Notes under the pieces: generated by a model
The model's input: the letters and a program-made list of their open reading frames with translations, nothing else
Databases searched by the model: none
Told to the model about the DNA's origin: nothing
Program-made: the position numbers and the translations under genes
Source of the DNA: Apilactobacillus kunkeei
GTDB lineage: Bacteria; Bacillota; Bacilli; Lactobacillales; Lactobacillaceae
DNA length: 64,000 nucleotides
NCBI RefSeq assembly: GCF_005930975.1
Contig: NZ_VBSE01000040.1
Span: forward strand, 62,001 to 126,000
Reading direction: 5' to 3'
Shown here: positions 36,973-48,900 of the stretch, piece by piece
Position numbering within the stretch: position 1 is the stretch's first letter
How the letters are laid out: every line of letters begins with the position of its first letter

Positions 36973-39900
36973 TTATTTAATAACTGCTTTGACAAATGTC
37001 TTATTAGAAGTAATGTATTCATTTTTTCCGATGTATAGACGAGTAATTCCATAGAACTTAACAACTTTACGTACGTGGAATACTTCTCCTCTGTACAATC
37101 TTCTTACTGAATTACGTTTAGTGAAAGTCTTACCTGTATGGATCAATACTCCAGTAGGCTTGATTACACGATACTTCTTAAAGTGCTTCTTGTAGTATGC
37201 GTTTTGTACTGCTTGACTTGCGGTTACTACAGCACCATTACTTAAACGGTATCTTGGGATACGGTTCTTGTAGTACTTCACGCCGACAACTTTGAATACA
37301 GTTGAATTGTATCTTGCTGAGTAAGCATATTTTCTGATTCGAGTATGACGAGTGAATTTAACATGGTTATGCGTAAAGATAGTACCTACATTGTAGATGT
37401 ATCTTGGCATGTGTCTCTTCATTTCCTTCTTGTATGTTGCGACATAAGTGCGAGCATAGCTTTCAGAATGATGAGTGTAGATGTTCTTAGGAATTGCAAA
37501 GCGTTCTAGTGCTCTTCTGGTTCCGAACTTCTTACCATGTGTTCTTTGAATCTTAATTTCATGCTTCAAACCTTTCTTGAAGGTGTAGCTGTATAGCTTA
37601 TCCTTGTTTAGAAGATCCTTAGCAGAAAGCTTCTTATTCTTCTTAAGAGTTCTCTTAGCTGCAGCGACACCTTTTAGATAAGCGTTGTATCCTTCTACAA
37701 AAGAAGCACTTTCATTCTTAAGCATCTTACGATGTTGTTTGGTATCACCTTTAGCAGCAAGTCTCATACCAGCTAGTCCATCTTGAGCAAGCTTGTAACT
37801 TGCCTTGTAGTAAGCATTGTTTGACTTAGAGCCTCTATTATATAGCCCATCATAGAAACCAGACTTAGCTTCGTCATATTGTTGCTTGTATGCCTTAGCA
37901 ACAGCTGGATCTGTGATTGTTGGCATCTTTCTGTTGTTCAAGAAGTCGCTAGGAGCTGAAGTATCAGTTGGGATACTTGCTTTACCCTTAGCATATCCGA
38001 TACCAAATGCGATGTTGTAGTAAGCATCAGTTGAACCAGAATCAGTTGACTTACTGTTGTAACCGTTGTAGAACCCACTTAGAATTCCAGCATAAGCATC
38101 ACGGTAAGCAACCGGATCAAGTCCATCAGGAACTGGGATTTGTGTCAAGTTATCTGGTAATTGCTTGTTAGCTTTTCCATCTGATACAGCTTGTTGTAGA
38201 GCTGCTTGAGCTATAGCTAATCCATTTTGATAATCAGCATCCTGGCTACTTGTGTTTGGATGACCATCGGCAACGTCTTGTAGTGCTAACAAGTATTGTG
38301 TAGCTCTTTGACGTCCAGAAACTGAAGCTGGAGTGTTCGAAGTTGCGTCTTTGTCATCAATGCCATGTAGTTTATCTAAGAATGCATTATTAGCATCTTG
38401 ATAACCTTGTGATTGAGCCTTTTGAGCTGCACCATTTTGTCCCTTGGTTGAATCCAGTTGATTTGCATTCGCAGCATCGGCACCTTTTTTGGCAACCTTT
38501 AATCCATCTAGATAAGCATTCTTAAAGGCATCGCGATATGCGACGGACTTGTCACCTAAATTATTAGAAACATATGAATCAATATCTTCAGGAGTGATGC
38601 TTCCGTCAGTAGATGCCTTATGATAACCATCAACAGTACCGTTGAATCCATCCTTTTCAGCTTGAGAAGCGTCTGCATCAGGTGCTTTTGTTGAGTCGGC
38701 TAATGCCATTTCAACACCCTTATCAGCATCCTTTGCTCCCTTCAATCCTGCCAAGTATGATGAATCTTCAGCAATTGACTTGTTATCATCGCTTACATGA
38801 CCTTCATTGTTGATTGAATCGTCATGACCAGCCTTAGCTCTTCTAGCAGATTCAACAGCAACCTTGTTCAAACTATCATTTGGTGATTGAGATGAAGAAA
38901 TTTGTTCGTCTGAATTACCAGCTTGATACATTGATAATCCATGACCAGCAGCCTTGTTAACCATTGCTAATGCTTGGTTGTATGCAGCTGTGTAAACATC
39001 TGCTTTATCGGCACTAATGTTAGCCTTATTTGGATCCCTCTTAGCTTGACCATCGTTAGTTAGGTAGTCGTTAATAGCGTTTTGAACAGCTTGGTAAGTG
39101 ATAGACCCTTCGTCATTACCAGTGTACTTATCTGCATTGATACCCTTTAGAGCATCAGAGAACGCACCCTTAGCAAGACTGTGAGTACCATCGTATACAA
39201 TCTTAGCTAATCCAGAGTAGTTAGCTGAATTGTCGACATTGTTAGATGCATCTTGACTAGATTGACTAGCAATCCTCTTAGCGTTTGCTAATGCTGCGTC
39301 GTATGTGGCCTTAGCAGTAGCATCATTTGCAACATCAACCTTACCGTTATATTCAGAGCTACCATTTGGTGCTACTTGGTTGTATGCCATCTTAGTAGCG
39401 AAGTAGACTCTACCAGCAAGAGTTTGTGGGTCGTACTTAGCATCCATTGATGAATCGTTTTGCATAGCATCCTTCAATGCGGCGCTAGCTTGATCTAATC
39501 CCTTGTTAAAGGCCTTATCATTTGCAGCCTTTGCTGGGTTAATCTTTAGTGAATCACCCTTAGTAGAATCTTGGTTGTCATTGTTAAACAATGCCTTAGC
39601 ACCGTTGACTACGTTTGTTGCGTAGTCTTGAATCTTGCTGTATACATCAGTCTTTTCAAGTGCTTGAGCATCGCTTGGTTCAATGTTAGTTGACTTATAG
39701 TCAGTGTTTCCATTGATACCATCTTGATATGCTTGATCAGCTAGTGTTTGTAGGGCATCAGTCTTATCAGTACCGTTTACAAAACCACTGTTTTCGTAGT
39801 TTGCGATTGCGGCTTGAACTTCCTTAGCCTTGTTAACACCGTCGCTAAACATTGGTGTTTGGTTATTAGTTGGGTAACCTGCGTTACTATCAACATTGGC

Positions 39901-42900
39901 CATTTGAGTATTGTAACCATTTGTAAATTGGTCATAAGCAGCTTGAGTTAATCTGTTCTTAGCACTTGAACCAGATAGGTTAGGATTTTGCTTCTTATTA
40001 GCAGCAGCTTCACCATCTTTAATGTAGCCTTGTGATTCTGCATAAGCCTTGTTGTAAGCATCCTTGAACACTTCACTTGCTTGAGTTGGTGCACTTTGTG
40101 GCTTTCCATTCAATGCATCTTGGAATGCTAATGCAGCACCGTTTTCAGCATCTTTTTGGTTAACACCAGTGTTGTAGTCAGTTACTGATGAAGTCATATC
40201 TTGTTGAGCATTTTCATAACCAGTCTTAGCTTCGTTCTTACCGTTATCATAGATGGATTGTTGTAGTGCAGTTACAGGTTGTTCGTTGCCAGTTAATTCG
40301 GCTGTAGCACCCTTTTGTTCAGCACTAGTCTTATCATTCAATGCTTGTTTGTAAGCTTCGTCATAGATTGGGTTACCAGGGTTAGTTTCGTTCACACCAT
40401 TGTATGCATCCATCACAGCTTGATATGCAAGTTTTTCTGAATCAGAAAGTGGCTTGTTATCGTTATTAGGATCAGTAGCAGGAACACCTTGGCCAGCCGA
40501 AGTTTGTTGGTTAGCAAGTTTGATACCAGCTTGAGCATCTTGATAAGCCTTGATACCAGTCTTGTATGCATCGTCTTGACGGTTACTGTCAATCTTACCA
40601 TCCCTTGCATCAGCATAACCCTTAGCTGCTGCGTCGTAAGCATCCTTAGCGATTTGTGATACTTGATCAGTAGCGGTAGGTTCAATTTGACCCTTGCTGA
40701 ATCTCAAAGCACCATCGTTCTTAGAACTTTCAACAACACTGTTAGTCTTAACAGCTTTGTATGCAAGCTTGTATACTTCTGACTTATCGTCTAATGAAGT
40801 ATTACCTGCAGGTGTGCTTGTTTGATCAGTAATTGCTTGACTAGCAGCTTGGTTACCGGTATTGGCAGCATCACTAGTTGTAGGAGTTGTGTTTTGGCCG
40901 ATTGCCTTTAAGTAACCGTTCCTAGCATCTTGACCTAGTTGATATGCAGCATCAAGTGCATTAGGTTTGTCAGTTCCGGCAAATCCGGCATCAATTGCTG
41001 CAGTGGCATCTGAAGCACCCTTTTGAGTGAATGAATTATCATTTGCTGCTGGAGCTGGCTTAGTTGCACCAGAAGTAACAACTGAGTTCACACCGTTTTG
41101 ATAAGATGCCTTAAATGAATCAACACTAGCCATGTAAACTTGTTTTGCAAGATCACTTAGACCTTCTGGGTAGTTAGTGTCAGATACAGTTGAATCGTTT
41201 TCAACGGCTTGACGAGCCTTGTTGATGGCGTCATCTAGAATCTTGCTACCAGTATCAACAGTATGACCTGAATCATTTGCAGCTTGGATTTCACTCTTAA
41301 CCTTTTGGCCTAGTGATTGTCCATCGCTTTGAGCACCGTTAGCAGGTTTGAATGTAGTATCACCTGTTAATCCGGCAGTGAATCCAGCATTTTCATCTGC
41401 TAAACCTTGTTGAACCGCTTTTTGTTCGTCGGCATTAGCAATTCCTGTTGTATCAGCAGTCAATTGACCGTTCTTGAATTGGTCACGGCCATTTTGATAG
41501 TCTTGCTTCAACTTATCAACAGTGTCTTTGTATGCTTGAGTATATGCAGGAGATTGGTTTGCAAATGCATCGTTTACATTAGCTGGGTCAGAAGCATTCT
41601 TGAATGCTGTAATGGCGTCAGTGTAACCACTTTGCGCTTGAGTAGCACTTGCCTTATCAGCATAAGTTGCATTCTTGTCGTTGTTAGCATTGTTTCTTTC
41701 AACCGCCTTAACAGCTTTAGCTGCATCATATCCAGCCATGTAGTTTGGATCATTTGGTTTAGAAGGAGCAGTACCATTGGTATCCGTAGCCTCTTGGAAA
41801 CCAAGTCTAGCTAAGTCGTAACCTGTCTTTTGTGCACCACTCAATGCATCGCTACCAGCTGGTTCACTTGAACCATTTAGATAAGCTTGAGCACCAGTTG
41901 CACGGTTCTTAACACCTAGGTCCTTACCTTGATCGTAAGCATCCTTGTTATCTGAAGCATACTTAGAATCATTAGTTGGGTTATCATCGTTGGCATCGCT
42001 AATACCATCAACCATAGCCTTAGCCTTGTTGTAGATATCAACATTAGAATCCTTGTGGTTGTCAACGTTGTTTCTCATTACATCTTGTTGAGCAGCCTTC
42101 AAGTTAGCTTTTTCTTCAGATTGAAGTTTTGCAATTGCATCGTTGTATGCCAATTGTTGAGCTGGAGTGAAACTAGTTGGTGTTGTGAAATTACCATTTT
42201 TATCGGTTGCACTTGCATCACGATAGTTCTTGTAAGCTTCAGCAATTGCACCATTGATGTCATTAGTCAAACCATCATTGTTGATTCCACTAATCTTAGG
42301 AGCGTTAATGTTGTCAGCTGAGGCCAAAGCAGTTGTAATTGCATTTTCAACGCTTTGTGCCAACTTAGTACCTTCGGTGTTAGCGGCATTTGGATTACTG
42401 ATTGGTGTTGGGTTGTTACCTAAAGCATTTTGAATTTCATTATCGAAACCAGCTTTAACATCATCGAATCCTTGTTTAGCAACTCCACCTAATGGTGAGT
42501 TAGTACCGTATGAACCGATTGGGTTACCATCATTTTCAGATCCTGATAATGATGATAGTGCGTTGTTAACACCAGTGTTGTATGCAGTTTGACCGTCCTT
42601 CAATGCTTGGTTATAAGCAGTAGTGTACTCAACACCAGTTTGTGCTGGAGTAGTACTTGAAGTAACCGCAGCTAGACCGTCAGTGTAACCTTGGGCAGCG
42701 TTGTTGTAAGCTGTATTATCTGGGTTCTTACTGCTGTCACTTGAGTTATTAGTGTTGTTTTGCTTGTCAGCAATTGCTTGTTGAACTGACTTAGCAGCAT
42801 CGAATCCCTTAGTGTATGCAACGTCATTTGGATGTTGGTTAGTTGCGCCAGCAGCTGAACCATCGATGTAACCTTGGGCAGCCTTATCAAATGCGGCATC

Positions 42901-45900
42901 GCTTTGTTGTGAATCGATATCGGAGTTACCAGACTTGTTACCACCACTTAGATAGTTTTGAACACCATTGTTGATGTCGTTTTTAGCATCTTGTTTTACT
43001 TGGTTGTATGCGTCTTGGTAAATCTTAGCGTAGGCAGCATCATTACTTGGAACGTTGGTTGGATTATCAACACCATTCTTAGCATCTGTGTATGCTTGCT
43101 TAACAGCATCGATTGCAGCTTGTTGTGCTGGATCACTTGCTTGTCCACTATTGGTCTTAGCAATGTTAATTCCAGTTTGTAAGTCCTTAGCTAAACCAAC
43201 ACCTGCTTGATAACTTGAGTTAGTGTTGGTTGAATCAATATTTCCACTCTTGGCCGCATTGTAACCTGCTAATGCTTGGTTGTAACCAGAAGCATAAGCC
43301 TTATCGTTATCATCATTTGATGGGTTGTATGTTCCATCAGAATTCAACTTGCTTGCAGGTGCGGTTTGACCTGCGAATGCACTAGCACCATCGTTAGCTT
43401 TGGCTTGAGCAGTAGTTAATGCATCGTTGTAAGCAGAAGTATATGCTTGACTACCAGTTTGAACTCCTGATACTCCTGTAGATGGTTTTTCATTGTTTTC
43501 AACATCAGCATAAGCATCCTTAACACCATAATAAGCATTTCTGGCGTCACCGATTAACTTGGAAGGATCATTAGTACTTTGTGCTTCATCAATACCACGT
43601 TTTGCGGATTGACCAGCCGCTAAACCAATTGCGTAAGCTGCTGGGTTACTTGAAGTAGCAGTGTTATCTTGACCTGATTTACCATCGTTAAATCCACTTG
43701 TAGCTGCTGTGATCCCGGCAGCATATGAAGGATCTGTGTTTTGGCTATTGCTATTGATTGTACCGTTAACATAGTCCTTAGCACCTTGTTGAGCTCTAGC
43801 AGCATTTAGTGCTTGAGTGTAACTAGCAGTGTAGGACAATGAAGTATCAGTATTGTCCTTATTAGTTGATTGAACAGCACCTGATGTACTTCCGTCAGCA
43901 AAACCGTCTTTAGCAGCCTTGTATGCTTCGTTGTAAACATCTGGGTCGACTCCATCAGGAACATTACCCTTGGTATTTCCGTTAATTGAATCGTTGATAG
44001 CATTCTTAGTTGCTAATTCTTGACTGTAAGCATACTTGCTTAGAGCAGAAGTTGATGGGTTAGCAGTACCGTTTTTGGCAGCTACTAATGCCTTCATTGT
44101 GTCTGCGTATCCAGGAGCTGCGTTAGCACTTGAATCAGTCTTACCAGCTAGGAAGTCGTTCATAGCAGCTTGGTAACCAGCAGCTAAACTCTTACCAGTT
44201 TCATAACCAGTTGCAGTGTTGTAACCGTATTGTTGGTCAGCATTGGATGGATAGTTAGTACCATTAGTACTGTTCAATCCAGCGCCGAAACCAGTAGCAA
44301 CTTGATCGTATGCATGGTTGTAAATAGCCTTTGTAGCATTGTTCTTACTATCTTCATTGATGTTGTCACTGTTCTTAGCAACACCGTTAGTCATATCATT
44401 TTTAGCTTGTTCATTTGCTGCATTCGCCTTGTCGATTTCTAGGTTGTAAGCATTTACGTAGTCATCTGAGTAACCAGCACTATTTGTAATGTGTGGTTGG
44501 TTACCACCATTATCATAAACATTCTTCAATGCATCAGCAGCACCCTTAAATGCGTCAGATTGACCATCATTTGATGGATGATCAGGGTCGGTTTGTTGTT
44601 CTGCCCTTAAGACATCGGCTTTGAAACCTTGTTGAGCAGCCTTTTCATCAGAAACCCCTTGATGGAATCCTTGGGTGTATGAAGTAGCACTTGATTTAGT
44701 TGGTGTTGGATTATCAGAAGTCTTAGCAGCTTCGTAACCATCAGTGTGACCGTCATTGTATTGGTCAATTGCTAGTTGTTCAATTGTGTTGGAGCTTGTT
44801 GCGTTCTTGTTTTGTTGAACAGCAGCTAATCCAGCGTTGTACTTGTTACCAGCTGATTGACTGTATATGGTATTGATATCGTTGTACAAGTTACCATTAG
44901 TGTTAACCTTTGAATCAGCAGTGTGAGCAACATCTTTTAGATTATCGTAGTTAGCCTTAAATACTTCGTTAGCTGCAGTTACTGACTTATCAGCAGTAGT
45001 ATCGCTTGATGCTGGGGTGTTAGCGTTATTAACATCTTGTTCATCCTTAGTTAATTGTGCTTGCACCTTGTTTACAGCAGTATCATATCCATTGTTGTAA
45101 GCATTTTGTAAGTCAGTATCTGTGTACTTAGAGGTGTTCTTAGCAGTTTGGCTAAGCGCATCCTTAAATCCATCTTCAGCAGCATCATATGCATTGAAGT
45201 AGTTAGTTGTAGCTGTTGTTGACTTACCGCTCAGTTGACTAACAGTTTGAGGACGAGTGACGTTGTTTAAAAAGTCATTTTGACCATCAACGAAAGCTTG
45301 TGAGTTAGCAGCATTAGCAGCGTCAGTTTGTTCATCGCTTACCCCTTTGCTAAATCCTTGAACGTATGATGCAGCAGTACTGTTTGCTTGAGGGTTTGAT
45401 GAGTTCTTAGCAGCTTCATAACCGTCAGCATGTCCAGTATTGTATTGATCGATAGCTAGTTGTTCAATTGTGTTTGCACTCTTTGCATTCTTGTCTTTTT
45501 GAACGGCATCAATACCTTCATTATACTTTTGACCAGCTTCTTTGCTGTATACATTATTAATATCCTTGTATAGGTTACCTTGAGTATTAATGTTACTGTC
45601 AGGAGTGTGATTAATTCCCTTTAAACTATCGTAGTTAGCCTTGAAGACTTCATTGGCAGCTGTAACAGACTTGTCAGCAGTAGTATCGCTTGATGCTGGA
45701 GTATCGGCACTGTTGATGTTTTGTTCATCATTGTTTAGTTGAGCTCTTACCTTATTAACGGCGGCATTATATCCCGCACTATATGCAGCTTGTAAAGTTG
45801 CATTCGTATACTTATTAGTGTTGTTTGCACTATTAGCAATTCCATCAATAAATCCAGCTTCTGCAGCGTCGTATGAATTGAAGTAATTAATTGTTCCGTT

Positions 45901-48900
45901 AACTGACTTACCGTTCAATTGACTAGTTTGTTGTGGACGAGTGACGTTGTTCAAGAAGTCATTTTGTCCGTCTGAATATGCTTGAGCATCAGCAGCATTA
46001 GATGCATCCCTTTGTTCGTCACTAACCCCTTTGTTAAATCCTTGTACGTATGAATCTGCACTTGATTTAGTTGGTGTTGGGCTATCTGAAGTCTTAGCTG
46101 CTTGGTATCCATCAGAGTGACCGTCATTGTATTGATCGATAGCTAATTGACTATATACATCAGTTCCCTTAGCTTTTGTGTCATCTGCGGCTTGCTTTTT
46201 ACCTTTATCATAGGAAGCTTGAGCGAATTGATAGTTATTAGCAATTAATTTGTATAAGTTACCATTGTTGTTTTCAACATTAGTATAGGAAGTTTTTCTC
46301 AAACTAGCCATAAATGCTTTGAAGGTATCGTTAGTAACTGATTCAAGTTTGTTATTAGCGTTGTCAGCATTAGCTTCTGATTGACTATCGCTAGCTAATT
46401 TAGCTTGAACAGTACTAAATGCTTGGAATCCAGCTTGGTAAGCAGCTTGTTGTTTAGCGTCACTGTATTGACTTGGGTTAGCAGTTTTATTTGCTTGAGC
46501 GTCAATAAATCCTTGTTGGCTGGCGTCAAATGCTTTGAAATAATTAGTAGTGTATTGAACTGACTTATTATTGATTTGAGCGACAGTTGTTGGACGAGTG
46601 ACGTTGTTTAAGAAGTCATTTCCACCATCGACATAACCTTGGTCGTTAGCAGCGTTAGTTGCGTCAGCTTGTTCATCAGCAACTCCTGACTTGTAACCTG
46701 TTACATAAGGAATGGTTGATGACTTAGTTGGTTGTGGATTTGGTGTAGATTTTGCATCATTGTATCCATCGTCATGTCCTTGTTGGGCTTGACTATAACC
46801 AGTCTTATAATCAGCGTCAGATGCTTTTGGTTGTTTGTATTGAACGTAGTCATTACCACCAGCAGTTTGACGACCTAAGGCGTAAGCTGCGTTATAAGCA
46901 TCGTTGTAAGCTGGTTGAGCTTTACTGTCTTTAGCATTTTGCGTACCAGCACTGGTTAAACTACCGTCAGCATATCCATCAACGGAACCTTTGTATCCTA
47001 GTTTGTAGGCATCAGAATTGATGACTGAACTTGGAATATTTGAAGGGACGTTTGATGTCTTGTTGTTGGCTTGAGCGTCAGTTAATCCTTGTGATTGACC
47101 AGCGTTGTAATCAGTTTGAGCTTGATTGTAAGCATTGATGAATGCTTGCTTACCAGCATCTGATAAAGCAGCAACCCCAGTAGGAGTATTACCAGATTTA
47201 CTCATAAATGCCTGTTGACCTAGTTGAGTAGCAACTGGGATAACCACAGCATTGTAACCAACTTTTTCAAGTGAGTTCAATGAGCTATCACTTTGGTTGG
47301 CAAGACCCATGTAAGCACCATATTTAACAGATTGGTATGCAGTAAGGTCACCTTGATAACCGTCAGTATTCATTGATGTATGTGTACCTGACTTTATCCC
47401 ACGTTGAATAATAGCAATATTAGTATTATTAGCTTTACTGATCGCAGCTTGAGCAGCATTGTATCCAGAAATAGCAGCTTGTAAGTTAGTCATGTGTGGA
47501 GCAGTTGCCGTAGGAGTTGAACTTGATAAACCACCATTAATTAATGATTGTCCATATTCAAAGCCTGCAGTTTCAGCTTTATCGGCATTTGTATCAGGAT
47601 TATCAGCATTATGGTCAACAGATAGGGCATTGTTATAACCGGTTTCCGCGTCATTGTAAGCATTTAACTTAGCCTTATCATTCTTAATTGCTTGATAATT
47701 AGTACCGTTAATAGTAGCAGCTTGTTCATCACTGATAAATGCTAAAGCACCTTGGGCGTCAGAGATAGCGGTAGTAACAGCACTAGCAGCAGTTCCGTTT
47801 GAAGTAACGGTTGGTAAATTATTTTGAGAAATAATAGTATTTACAGAAACACCAGGGCCAGCGTTTAAAGCAGCTTGATAAGCTTGGTTGTATTGGTTTT
47901 GAGCCTCAGCGTAGTTAGCGTTGCCTTGAACAGTAGTCTTATTAAAACGAGCATCATTTAATCCAGATTGGTAAGCTGCTTCACGGTATCCTTGTGCAAA
48001 TGCAGAAGGGCTTGCTGAATTAGCGTATGATGCTAATTGAGTGTAATCTTGGTTGGGATTACTTGGATCAAATGCGGCATATCCAGCTTGAATCGAGCTG
48101 TAACTAGCTAAGTAATCAGCGTTAGTTTTAGTAGCAAATGGTTCGCTGTTTTTGCTGTCAGAGCTATTGTTGATACTGTCAGATAAAGCGTCATTGATAC
48201 CAGCTTGAATGTTAGCAGTAGTACCATTAGCAATTTGCATATCACCATTGGTCGTGTCTTCAACAACCTTACCATTACCAGCATCTTTGTAACCTTCAAC
48301 AGTTGAGTTGTAACCAGTAGGGGTAAGAATACTATTTACAGAGTTGATTCCGTAATGTAGTCGCATTCCAATGTAGTTAGTGTTAGCGCCTTTAGCAAAG
48401 GTATAACTAATTGGGATAATACCACCAGTGTAACCAGTAGTATCAACAGTGGTTACATATAGGTTAGGGTCAGCTTTTGAATAGTCATCTTTTTGAGTAG
48501 TATTTGGAACCGCAGTTAAACTGTTGTAATTAGCTGGGTTTGAATTTGAACTTGCTACACCTACATAGATAGGTTGGTTATTTAGTTCTTTGTAGTTAGA
48601 TAACTTAGCGTATCCAGTAACAGTTACAGTACCATCACTGTTAGTTTGCTTAGTTAGTGGACCAACGAATTGAACAGCAGGAACGTCAGCGATATCTAAA
48701 GTATTGCCACTAATAGTTCCTTGTTTGTTATCACCATTGAAATCAATACCGCTGTATTGGTTAGAACCAGATGGTAAATTAAAGTTGTAAAGGTATTGTT
48801 TACTACCGTCAGCTTGAGTTACGGCAACAGTGTAAGCATTAATATTACCACTTAATGTTTGTCCTGAAGTACCAGAGTTAGTTTGGAATGGCTTAACAGC

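Noticed and set aside
41407-41814. A 135-codon plus-strand frame opposite gene C
   Set aside because: It lies wholly inside the gene C frame, has no SD, and its composition is the antisense of Ala/Tyr/Gln/Asp-rich repeat codons. Similar antisense frames recur wherever the repeats do.
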